Source: Methylocystis echinoides
Lineage (GTDB): Bacteria; Pseudomonadota; Alphaproteobacteria; Rhizobiales; Beijerinckiaceae
Assembly: GCF_027923385.1 (NCBI RefSeq)
Contig: NZ_BSEC01000001.1
Location: 62,001 to 126,000, forward strand
DNA: 64,000 nt
Reading direction: 5' to 3'
The position numbers and the translations under genes are program-made. A model generated the notes under the pieces. The model saw only the letters and a list, made by a program, of their open reading frames with translations. It did no database searches and was not told where the DNA came from. Of this stretch, positions 36,252 through 44,085 are shown piece after piece; position 1 is the stretch's first letter; each line of letters begins with the position of its first letter.

Positions 36252-37613
36252 ATGAGCGCAATGTTAAAGGTTCTCTTTGTCGCAGCTGCTTTATTTCTCG
36301 GGCATATTCCAACCGGCGCCCAGTGCACAGAAGAGTCTGATAAGCAGAGGTTCCGAATTGCGCCCAGAGACGTGATCGTCTCTGTCAAGGGCGTCGATAT
36401 AACGGAGAAGGATCTGGAAGACGCTGTTAATGACCGACTTCCCGATAGAAGTTATGAACTCAACGATGACCATGAGATCAGACGGCTCGTACTGAAAAAC
36501 ATGATCCTAAGGATTCTGGCTTCGAGATTGATGTCGCCGGAAGAAATTGCAAAAGATCCTGCACTGATGCGCAAGCTGGAGAGTAGCCGGCAGGAAATAC
36601 TACTTCAATCATATCTTGACAAGAAAGTAAAAATTACGCCGCCAACTGAGCTTGATATAGACAAGTTTGTTTCTGCTCATCCCCACCATTTTTTGGGGAG
36701 GAAAAATTATCATTACGGCGAATTAATTATAGAAGCAAAAACTCCTGCGACATTAAGAGCCACCAAAGATCGTCTCAAACTTCTGGCAGAACTAGGGTCG
36801 CCGTCGTTGGAGGCTGTGCAGATGGTTGATCAGTGGTTGATCCAAAACCATATCCGCCACGGCTACCTGAGAACATGGAGAGTCAGCGAAGACCTGTCTG
36901 ATTCTATCAAAAACGTCTTGAGTGATCTTGAGAATAGCGGCAAGAAAATATCTATTGAGGAAAGAGGCTCGATCTTTCGGGTAGTCGTTCTTTTCGACGC
37001 TCATCCAGACCCCTTGGATCCAATCTTCGCGAAAAAGCTCGTGTTCGGAAAACTCCTCCGTGAAGCCCGCCAAAACGCTGCGGCTCCCGTTGTTTCAGAT
37101 ATGTTGGCCCGTGGCGGCATCGTTCTTTACGACCAATCCTTCAAGGATCTCGATGTCCCGAAGGCAATTGGTGCGAAAGAGGCTCATGAGCAGCACCCCT
37201 CCATTTTCGGCCGCCTGATCGTGGCGTGGAATTCCACCCTCCTAATATTCGTTCCTGCGGCGCTGTGGTTGTTTTATCGCAAGAAGCAGCCAAATGTCGA
37301 ATACGGAATCCCCAGCCCCTTGGTGACATTTAGCTACAGCCCTCTGTTCCGGATTGCATTCGTCACGGCTGTCGGCGCTCTCGCACTAACGTACGTCGCT
37401 CTTTCACTCCTCGGAAGCTACACGATTCAGTCCAAGATTCCGTTTGTCAGCGCGACGCTTCTTGGCATTATTTCTGCCTTGAGCATCTGTTTGCTGATTG
37501 GTCGCATCCCACTCCTGAGAGACAAGTTCTCATCGAGATGGGACGCGATTACCGCCATCGCTGTTCTGGAAGTCGCGATCCTCACAGGAAGCGATCTGCT
37601 TGGTCTCTCCTGA
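36252..37613 (+). CDS. SurA/EpsD-like foldase with C-terminal membrane domain (copy 1)
   Basis: The 453-residue protein has a signal segment (MLKVLFVAAALFLGHIPTGAQ), a SurA/PpiC N-terminal chaperone pattern ('VIVSVKGVDITEKDLEDAVN') and the EpsD-type string 'DKFVSAHPHHFLGRKNYHYG'. After residue ~315 come four hydrophobic helices ('STLLIFVPAALWLFYRKK', 'AFVTAVGALALTYVALSLL', 'FVSATLLGIISALSICLLIG', and the end). EpsD-family proteins occur in exosortase/exopolysaccharide loci. A paralogue at 42597 is translationally linked to the second exosortase. It is probably a periplasmic foldase for sorted proteins. The parvulin catalytic domain is not evident. The IS66 just upstream separates it from its natural leader gene. 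Confidence 0.75.
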   Translation: MSAMLKVLFVAAALFLGHIPTGAQCTEESDKQRFRIAPRDVIVSVKGVDITEKDLEDAVNDRLPDRSYELNDDHEIRRLVLKNMILRILASRLMSPEEIAKDPALMRKLESSRQEILLQSYLDKKVKITPPTELDIDKFVSAHPHHFLGRKNYHYGELIIEAKTPATLRATKDRLKLLAELGSPSLEAVQMVDQWLIQNHIRHGYLRTWRVSEDLSDSIKNVLSDLENSGKKISIEERGSIFRVVVLFDAHPDPLDPIFAKKLVFGKLLREARQNAAAPVVSDMLARGGIVLYDQSFKDLDVPKAIGAKEAHEQHPSIFGRLIVAWNSTLLIFVPAALWLFYRKKQPNVEYGIPSPLVTFSYSPLFRIAFVTAVGALALTYVALSLLGSYTIQSKIPFVSATLLGIISALSICLLIGRIPLLRDKFSSRWDAITAIAVLEVAILTGSDLLGLS

Positions 37614-37873
37614 GCGGAGCCTCGCAAAAGCGGCGTTATCGCACAGTGGGCGAAACACAAGGGATTCTGCCTCCGTCCGCCGCTCCGCTTCGCGGCGTGG
37701 GGCCCCGCCCTTGGCTTTGTTCTGCCAAAATGCAGGCGCTGCGATCAACCGTAAACTTAACTTTATAGCGCCGAGCTGCCGCGTCTTCGCTCTCGCCAAA
37801 ACGTTATCCGCAATGAGAGTCCGGCGGGGCGCGCGCTCCTCTCACGCGCCGGGGTTACACATTCGGTTTAGAA
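37614..37873. other. Intergenic segment between foldase 1 and IS66 element 2
   Basis: No gene is seen on the plus strand. On the minus strand it holds the displaced natural 3' end of the gene at 40350-41141 ('ILNRMCNPGA', stop at 37842-37844). A GC-rich palindromic stretch (CCGCCGCTCCGC-TTCGCGGCG) lies at about 37678. Confidence 0.6.
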
Positions 37874-37894
37874 TGTTGATCGTAAGCGCTGTTT

Positions 37895-39427
37895 TCAGGA
37901 CACGTCTTTGAGGTCGGGGTGCGGCGTGTAGGCCCACGGCATGAGTTCGGCGAGCTTGCTCGCGAGGTGGCCGTTAACGATCTTCAAGAGGACATCGGCC
38001 ATGTAGGCCTGCGGATCGACGCCATTGAGCTTACAGGTCTCGATGAGCGAGGCGAGGACGGCCCAATTCTCGGCCCCGCCATCCGAGCCGGCGAAGAGCG
38101 CATTCTTACGATTGAGCGCAATGGGGCGGATCGCACGCTCGACGATATTGGAGTCGATCTCGATGCGCCCGTCGTCGAGGAAGCGCGTCAGACCGTCCCA
38201 GCGCGACAGGGCATAGCGGATCGCTTCGGCAAGTTTCGTCTTTTGGCTGATGAGCGCGAGTTTCTCGCGCAGCCATGGCTTGAGGACGTCGAGGATGGGG
38301 CGGGATTTTTCCTGCCGTGCCGCGCGCCGGTCATCCGGGTTCTGACCTCTGATGTCGCTCTCGACGGCGTAGAGGGCGCCAATGCGCGCCAGCGCCTCGC
38401 TGGCGATCGGCGCGGGTCCCGCTGCGGCCAGCTCGTAAAAGCGCCGGCGGACATGCGACCAACAGAAGGCGAGCGACACGCTGTTCTTCTGCGCCAGCGC
38501 CCGATAGCCGGCGTAGCCATCGACCTGGACGACGCCCGCGAAGCCGGCGAGATGAGCGAGCGGCTGCTCGGATTTACGATTTTGCGCATAGACATAGACG
38601 GCGAGTGGCGGATCGGCGCCGCCCCATGGCCGATCATCCCTCGCGTAAGCCCAGAGCTGGCCGGTCTTGGTGCGCCCCCGTCCGGGGTCGAGCACCGGCG
38701 CCCTCGTCTCATCGGCGAAGATTTTGGTGGACGCTCTGATGTGTTCCAGGAGGCGCTCGTGCAGGGGCCGCAAGTGCCAAGCGGCGCGTCCGACCCAGTC
38801 GGCGAGCGTCGAACGATCGAGCGCAATCCCCTGCCGAGCGTAGATCTGAGCCTGGCGGTAAAGTGGAAGGTGGTCGGCATATTTGGAAACGAGCACATGG
38901 GCGACCGTCGCTTCGGTCGGCAGGCCGCCCTCGATAAGCCGCGCCGGAGCAGACGCCTGCACCACCGCGCCCTCACAGGCCCGGCAGGCGTATTTGGGTC
39001 GGCGCGTCACGAGCACCCGGAATTGCGCCGGAACGACATCGAGCCGCTCGGAAACATCCTCGCCGATCTGGTGCAACAGGCTCCTGCAGCAGGGGCACGC
39101 CTTGTCCTCGATATCGACGATGGTCTCGACGCGCGGGAGATGTGGGGGCAACGCGCCCCGGTTCGTGCGACGCTTTCTCGCCGCCTTCTCACGCTCAGGG
39201 GCAGAGCCGGCTTCGGCTTCCGCGGCCGCGACGGCTTCCGTCTGCTCGACCTCTTCGAGCGCGAGCAGCATCTGGTCTTCGGGGAGCGTCTCGGCGCGAC
39301 GCCCAAATCGATGGCGCTGCATCTCCTTGATGATCTGAACGAGGCGCTCGTTGCGCGCCCGCTCGGCGAGAAGCATCGCCTTCAGCTCGTTCGGGTCGTC
39401 GGGAAGTTTCTCGATCGCCTGCGCCAT
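37895..39427 (-). CDS. tnpC: IS66 TnpC transposase
   Basis: The 510-residue DDE transposase has 'LVQIIKEMQRHRFGRRAETL' at the N-terminus, a Cys-rich module ('DKACPCCRSLLHQIGED', 'KYACRACEG'), 'FADETRAPVLDPGRGRTK' and 'IEIDSNIVERAIRPIALNRK'. The ending 'DVLLKIVNGHLASKLAELMP' is typical. It looks complete. Confidence 0.95.
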   Translation of the reverse strand: MAQAIEKLPDDPNELKAMLLAERARNERLVQIIKEMQRHRFGRRAETLPEDQMLLALEEVEQTEAVAAAEAEAGSAPEREKAARKRRTNRGALPPHLPRVETIVDIEDKACPCCRSLLHQIGEDVSERLDVVPAQFRVLVTRRPKYACRACEGAVVQASAPARLIEGGLPTEATVAHVLVSKYADHLPLYRQAQIYARQGIALDRSTLADWVGRAAWHLRPLHERLLEHIRASTKIFADETRAPVLDPGRGRTKTGQLWAYARDDRPWGGADPPLAVYVYAQNRKSEQPLAHLAGFAGVVQVDGYAGYRALAQKNSVSLAFCWSHVRRRFYELAAAGPAPIASEALARIGALYAVESDIRGQNPDDRRAARQEKSRPILDVLKPWLREKLALISQKTKLAEAIRYALSRWDGLTRFLDDGRIEIDSNIVERAIRPIALNRKNALFAGSDGGAENWAVLASLIETCKLNGVDPQAYMADVLLKIVNGHLASKLAELMPWAYTPHPDLKDVS

Positions 39428-39481
39428 GTGGGCAGAAGACCATATTTTCTGCCGACTTTCGACGATCTTCGACGCCCTGAT

Positions 39482-39850
39482 TCACTGTGTCGCGGTACAT
39501 CCCGGCAATGCCGGCGCCGAAGTCTCTTTCGTATGCACGCGCCGCCAATCGAGCCCCTCGAGCAGAGCCGAAAACTGCGTCGCGGAGAGTCGCATCGTTC
39601 CGTCTTCGATCTTCGGCCAGCGAAACTCGCCATCCTCCAGCCGCTTTGCGAAGAGGCAGACGCCTGTGCCGTCCCAGTAGACCAACTTGATCCGATCTGC
39701 GCGCTTGGCGCGGAAAACGTAGATGGCGCCGTCGAAAGGGTCCGCTCTCATTGTTTCGCGCACCAAGGCGGCGAGACCTTCGGCGCCCTTGCGAAAGTCC
39801 ACGGGCTTCGTCGCCACCATCACGCGCACCGCGCCAGTCGGGCCGATCAT
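39482..39850 (-). CDS. tnpB: IS66 TnpB
   Basis: The 122-residue protein has 'VMVATKPVDFRKGAEGLAAL', 'AIYVFRAKRADRIKLVYWDG' and 'GVCLFAKRLEDGEFRWP', the canonical IS66 Orf2 pattern. It overlaps tnpA by 4 nt. Confidence 0.95.
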   Translation of the reverse strand: MIGPTGAVRVMVATKPVDFRKGAEGLAALVRETMRADPFDGAIYVFRAKRADRIKLVYWDGTGVCLFAKRLEDGEFRWPKIEDGTMRLSATQFSALLEGLDWRRVHTKETSAPALPGCTATQ

Positions 39851-40278
39851 GGCCGGGCTTTCAATACGTCGATAATGGCCGTGACCATGTCAAGATCGGC
39901 GTCGCGCCAGATCCAGACGCTCGCGCCATCAACATCGAGTTCGATCACATGCGGCCGGACCGCAACCGCCTTGCGCTCCGGCGGCAGCGCCGCCGACGCT
40001 GTCCCTCGCGGTTCAACAACGACCGGCGCGAAGGGAACTCCATCGGAAGCCGCCGCCTTTTCGCGTGCTTCGCGCCGCCAGGTGAACAATTGCTGCGGAG
40101 TCAGTCCCCGCCGACGCGCAACCTGCGAGACAACCATGCCAGGCTGCAGCGATTCCTCTACGGCTTCCGCCTTCTCGTCATCCGACCATCGGCGACGGCG
40201 CTCCCCGCCGCCCGTGATTACTTCAATGCGCTGGACAGTCTCGCCCTTAGGGTCAAGCGGATCATCAAGTCTGGACAC
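39847..40278 (-). CDS. tnpA: IS66 TnpA
   Basis: The 143-residue protein has the helix-turn-helix 'WSDDEKAEAVEESLQPGMVV', 'SQVARRRGLTPQQLFTWRRE'. It is the first gene of the element, 76 bp inside its right end. Confidence 0.92.
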   Translation of the reverse strand: MSRLDDPLDPKGETVQRIEVITGGGERRRRWSDDEKAEAVEESLQPGMVVSQVARRRGLTPQQLFTWRREAREKAAASDGVPFAPVVVEPRGTASAALPPERKAVAVRPHVIELDVDGASVWIWRDADLDMVTAIIDVLKARP

Positions 40279-40349
40279 AAGCCTTACCTCCTGCAGGAGA
40301 TCAGACTCGCAGCTGTCGATCTCGTTTGGAAGGTGAGGTCAGAACATCG

Positions 40350-41141
40350 CTAACTGTTGATCTCCAAACCGCCGCATTTTTGTTCCGCTATCGGCAGAAT
40401 TCGCGCTAAAAAAGCTTCCATATCTTCCGCGGGCTTGCGATTAAACGGCCACCTTTGGCCGCGAAAAACCAATACGGCGAAATTGTCGGACATAAATACA
40501 AGATTAGGCGCGTCGGCAAAGCCCGGCCTTTCCCGAATATATCTTTCAATCGCACGTAGCCGCGCGCTTTCGGATTGAGCCTTTTCATCGAGTTCCGGCA
40601 ATAACGCCTCGATGGCGCGCAACCGCTCGTCGAATTCCAAATCCTTCGTCGCGTCCAGAAACTTGCTTACAAGCGCCACGAGCATCCGCGCTTCGGCAAG
40701 CGTGATTTGTCCGTCGCCCATCGCGCGCAAGACGTCGCCCAATGCGCCCACCGCTTCTTCCGCATTATTGATCGGCCGAAGTTCAAACGAAACGCGGCGA
40801 TCGCGATCAATCGGCGCCACACGTTCGAGGACCATCTTGGCTGCGGCAATATCCCCAGCCCGCGCCCTCTGGGCCATCAGCGCCGCGGCGGCGACCGCGC
40901 CAGCGCCAAGCTCGCGATCGATCGCCGCGCGCATGCTGGTCACGTCCATCGCGTCCTTCTGGCCGATCGCGCCGCGATCGGCGGCCCTTGGCGTCTTGGC
41001 ATGTGAGGCCGCCTCGCGCGATTGCGCGAGATCCTCCTTCCCGGTAGGACCGCTCTCGCCGTCTTGCTGCTGCATCCTCAATGCTTTGTCCCCGGATCTG
41101 TGTTCGGAGCCTTCAGGTTGCGAGACAAGCGCATCCCTCAA
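40350..41141 (-). CDS. Hypothetical protein, 3' end altered by IS66
   Basis: The 263-residue protein has an Ala/Arg-rich helical middle ('AAKMVLERVAPIDRDRRVSF', 'AVGALGDVLRAMGDGQITLA') resembling the second half of small-terminase-like proteins of Hyphomicrobiales, then 'LVFMSDNFAVLVFRGQRWPF'. It begins with TTG in a 4-nt overlap (TTGA) with the preceding gene, so it is the third gene of an operon. IS66 element 2 inserted at the end: the natural tail 'EINILNRMCNPGA' became 'EINS'. Loss of nine residues may be tolerated. Confidence 0.65.
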   Translation of the reverse strand: MRDALVSQPEGSEHRSGDKALRMQQQDGESGPTGKEDLAQSREAASHAKTPRAADRGAIGQKDAMDVTSMRAAIDRELGAGAVAAAALMAQRARAGDIAAAKMVLERVAPIDRDRRVSFELRPINNAEEAVGALGDVLRAMGDGQITLAEARMLVALVSKFLDATKDLEFDERLRAIEALLPELDEKAQSESARLRAIERYIRERPGFADAPNLVFMSDNFAVLVFRGQRWPFNRKPAEDMEAFLARILPIAEQKCGGLEINS

Positions 41142-41713
41142 CTTGAACGGTCCCTTTCAAAACGTTCGGCGCAGTAAGCGTCGAAGTCGCGCATGGCGAA
41201 CTTGCGCCGGGCAAAGGCGCGTCGCTCATAGCGGTCAAGACCAGCAAGGCGCAGCGCGACGCTGTTGACGTGCTCCGCCAGGCTTTGCGGATCACGGGAA
41301 ACGTTCGACGCCTCGATCATCTGCGCTACGTCGCGTTCCCCGTATTCCGCCATTGACGATGGATGGCGCGCGCCCGCGACAGGCGCGCCGACGCCGCTTG
41401 GATTTTGCGTTTCTCCGCCGGTCTCGGGCTCGCTCAAGAGCGTCCGACGCGCCTGCCTGACGCGCAGCACATCAAGCTGCGCCTCCGCAATCCGCCGCGC
41501 GAGTTCCCGGACGATCGGGTCCACGTTGGAGCCGGTAATGGCCTGCGCCATTTCCTCAAGGCGCGCATCCGCGCCGGCCGCCAGCCTAACCGGAAGGGAG
41601 AGGCCGTGTTTCAGCGCGTTCTTGGACATCCGCGCCTTGCCGGCCACTGTGCGAGGACCGGTGCTGCGCGATGGGTTGAGCCGATTGGCGCGCGTTCTGG
41701 CGGATGACGTCAC
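41138..41713 (-). CDS. 'TGPRTxxGKxRxSxNALKHGL' family protein
   Basis: The 191-residue basic protein starts at GTG 41713, overlapping the previous stop (GTGA). It carries 'SRSTGPRTVAGKARMSKN' followed by ALKHGL, a motif I recall from many Hyphomicrobiales proteins of unknown function, then helices ('IVRELARRIAEAQLDVLRVR', 'NSVALRLAGLDRYERRAFAR'). The NALKHG core is shared with the HGG-type proteins at 25078 and 54253. Nucleic-acid binding is a guess from charge. Confidence 0.68.
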   Translation of the reverse strand: MTSSARTRANRLNPSRSTGPRTVAGKARMSKNALKHGLSLPVRLAAGADARLEEMAQAITGSNVDPIVRELARRIAEAQLDVLRVRQARRTLLSEPETGGETQNPSGVGAPVAGARHPSSMAEYGERDVAQMIEASNVSRDPQSLAEHVNSVALRLAGLDRYERRAFARRKFAMRDFDAYCAERFERDRSS

Positions 41714-42309
41714 TCCATCGCCTCGCTCACGTCGCAAAACTCGCCGTCCTCGATCTGCGGCAAGGCCTGGCGAAAGCGTTGCGCGAGCGACTCGCGGTGA
41801 CGCTGAAGCTCGCGCAAAGCCGCGTTGCGGCGCCCTTCGGTCGCCGCGATCAAACGATCGAGCTTCTCGAAAACCTCGATTTTTGCCGCCAGAGTATGCG
41901 CAGCCAGATGATCCTGATCCAGCCCCGCACTGTTCAAAATGGCGTCGACTGCTTTGACAGATTCGGGATCGCGCTTGGCCCATCCTTCGACATATCCGCC
42001 GCGCTCAAGAAAGTTCTGAACGAGGGGCCGGAGCGCCCGCTCCAGCCCGTCAGGGGCCGCGGCATGAAGATATTTGGCCTTTAGACGGCGTAACCGCTGT
42101 AACTCCCAAACGAGCGTAATGACATCCTCCGCCCAGATTTCTTCGAGGGCGTCCGCGGGGGCGACTGCGGCGCGGATTTGGGCGGCGAGCCGATCATAGC
42201 TATCGCGATCTTCGCCTTGGATTAGGGCCGGGGGCTGGAAAAGGATGCCGTCCCGCGATGTCTTGCTGACAACAGCATTGCGGGTAGGCTTCGCGCGCGA
42301 AGTTGTCAT
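41710..42309 (-). CDS. Hypothetical protein, first gene of a three-gene operon
   Basis: The 199-residue helical protein ('ALEEIWAEDVITLVWELQRL', 'RRLKAKYLHAAA', 'VDAILNSAGLDQDHLAAHTL', 'AATEGRRNAALRELQRHRES') starts at ATG 42309 behind GGGGGA. Stop and next start overlap (GTGA), so the three genes 42309 to 40350 are translated as a unit. I recall this companion next to NALKHG genes in related genomes. The function is unknown. Confidence 0.68.
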   Translation of the reverse strand: MTTSRAKPTRNAVVSKTSRDGILFQPPALIQGEDRDSYDRLAAQIRAAVAPADALEEIWAEDVITLVWELQRLRRLKAKYLHAAAPDGLERALRPLVQNFLERGGYVEGWAKRDPESVKAVDAILNSAGLDQDHLAAHTLAAKIEVFEKLDRLIAATEGRRNAALRELQRHRESLAQRFRQALPQIEDGEFCDVSEAME

Positions 42310-42596
42310 CAGGAATCCCCCATACCTCTCGAACAGATATGGAACATGCCCGTGGCGGGACCAGTGTCGTCCAGATTCCCGCGTGGCTGGCGGCTGTGCT
42401 GAAATTTAGACGAGAGTGGCTCAAACGCGCATCGCCGGAACAGCCATAAGCACAGCTTTTCAAAAGCTTAGCCTTGGTACGGGCATTGACGACGCCGTGC
42501 TTCCCACCTTAGTTTCGCGGCTCGCAACATGACGTGGGCTGTTTTCGGCAACGGGCTATGTGTAGCCCTCGAATCGAGCGCTTCCAGAGCCAAGGG

Positions 42597-44084
42597 ATGA
42601 TTGTCAAAGTGAATTTGCTTCCGGCCGCGCTGTGGAAACGGGGCTGGGCTCTATCGATAAGGGGCGCCCGGCGACCGCAGACGAAACTCATTGGTTTCTG
42701 GCCATGCTTGTTTTCGTTCTTGCTCGCTCTCCCGCCAATTGGATTTGCGGAGCCTCAAGCTCAATCGTCTGCCGTCGTCGCCTCGGTCAACGGCGCCCCG
42801 ATCACGGAGGCGGATGTCAACTCGATGCTCGAACGCGCGCTGAAACTCGGAACGGTTAAAGAGGTTTCCGCGACGTCGCGGAAGAAAATTCTCGAAGATC
42901 TGATCTACATGCGGCTCGCCGAGCAGGCGATCGACGCAGACGACGACGCTTTCAACCGGGAAACCGTGCAGCGGGAATTGGCATTGACGCGGCTTCAAAT
43001 GCTGCTGAACATTTATCTCGACGCAAAAGCTATTCCTGCGAAGAGCCCTTCTCCGGGAGAAATCGCAGCGTTCGTTGCTGGTCATCCGCAATTTTTCGGG
43101 GACAGACGCGTCTATTATTTCAGCGAGATTGACATCGATCGGAAAAAGCAGATCGATCTTGCTGCGGTCAAAACATATGCCCAAGCGGCGCAAAGACAGT
43201 TCCAGGAAACGCAAGCTGCTGAGGCAAAAGACAAAGCGTTTAGTAAGCTGAATGGCTATATCCAGGCTGTTGCAGGTCAATTTTCCGCCACGAAGGGCTG
43301 GAAGTCTACAGAAGAACTTGAACCCTCCGTTCTCGCCAAACTCACCCAGATGAAGGACGGCGAGGTCGTCGTGGACGATGGCTCCGATCCGCAGCGCATT
43401 CGCGTTTTGATGCTGCAGGCGTCGCACTCCGTTCCAATCGACGCCGATCATTCGTCACAGGTTGCTGCGCAAATGATCCGCTACGGCGAGAGTCGCCGCG
43501 CCGTAGACCATCTTTATAACCAACTGCGCGCTCAGGCAGAGGTAAGATATGGCAAGGACGCGCTCGGCGCCACGGCTAGGCCGTCTGAGTTGGCGTCGCA
43601 ACCGGGTCCTGGTCTCGCGACATCAAACATTTTCCTCAAGGCGTTTCGTTGGAAACATTTGTGGACCGCTTGGATTTCTTCGCTTGTCGTCCTTTTGCCA
43701 GCGGCGCTTTTGCAGTTTCATCGTCGAACAGTCGCCCGGCGTGAGACGGCGTATTTCCTCGACGAGGATCTGTTTACCTCGCTTCTGAACAGAGCGAAGC
43801 TCTTCAGCCTCACGCCAATTTTCGAGATTGTTTTGGCGCTGCTGTCGCTGAGCGTCAGCATTCTCATGGCGATGGCTCTGTTGAACGCTTTTTCCCTCTT
43901 TTCGAATCCAATCGTGTTCGTGACGATGGCATTGATCGGTGTTGTCGCCGGTGGCCTGGTGTTGGCGATTTCGTCAACATGCGCGTCACGATTACCGCCC
44001 ACAATTTCCGCCAATCGGTGGCTGCCGATCGCGGGCATGCTTTTCATGCCGCTCGTCGGCATTCTCATTGTTGTTGCGGCGTGA
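42597..44084 (+). CDS. SurA/EpsD-like foldase with C-terminal membrane domain (copy 2)
   Basis: The 495-residue protein has an uncleaved or late signal helix (residues ~31-50, FWPCLFSFLLALPPIGFA), a SurA-type start 'AVVASVNGAPITEADVNSML' and the EpsD-type 'GHPQFFGDRRVYYFSEIDID'. From residue ~347 four membrane helices follow ('WTAWISSLVVLLPAALLQF', 'IVLALLSLSVSILMAMALL', 'MALIGVVAGGLVLAI', 'WLPIAGMLFMPLVGILIVV'). Its TGA is one base before the GTG of the second exosortase, so translation is coupled, tying this foldase to sorting. It is paralogous to 36252. The start is not certain; the ribosome site is poor. Confidence 0.78.
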   Translation: MIVKVNLLPAALWKRGWALSIRGARRPQTKLIGFWPCLFSFLLALPPIGFAEPQAQSSAVVASVNGAPITEADVNSMLERALKLGTVKEVSATSRKKILEDLIYMRLAEQAIDADDDAFNRETVQRELALTRLQMLLNIYLDAKAIPAKSPSPGEIAAFVAGHPQFFGDRRVYYFSEIDIDRKKQIDLAAVKTYAQAAQRQFQETQAAEAKDKAFSKLNGYIQAVAGQFSATKGWKSTEELEPSVLAKLTQMKDGEVVVDDGSDPQRIRVLMLQASHSVPIDADHSSQVAAQMIRYGESRRAVDHLYNQLRAQAEVRYGKDALGATARPSELASQPGPGLATSNIFLKAFRWKHLWTAWISSLVVLLPAALLQFHRRTVARRETAYFLDEDLFTSLLNRAKLFSLTPIFEIVLALLSLSVSILMAMALLNAFSLFSNPIVFVTMALIGVVAGGLVLAISSTCASRLPPTISANRWLPIAGMLFMPLVGILIVVAA

Positions 44085-44085
44085 C

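Larger units (their letters stand above)
37882..40354 (-). mobile_element. IS66-family element 2 (2473 bp), TSD TGTTGATC
   Basis: The ends are inverted repeats GTAAGCGCTGTTTTC (left) and GTTAGCGATGTTCTG (right, reversed). The exact 8-bp duplication TGTTGATC flanks it at 37874-37881 and 40355-40362. Genes tnpA, tnpB and tnpC run on the minus strand. Its proteins differ clearly from element 1, so it is a separate insertion of a different IS. Confidence 0.95.

Noticed and set aside
40260..40295. IS66 element 2 ending at CTTAC 40283-40287
   Set aside because: It resembles an IS66 end, but flanks there do not match; the end at 40354 gives both a better inverted repeat and an exact 8-bp duplication.
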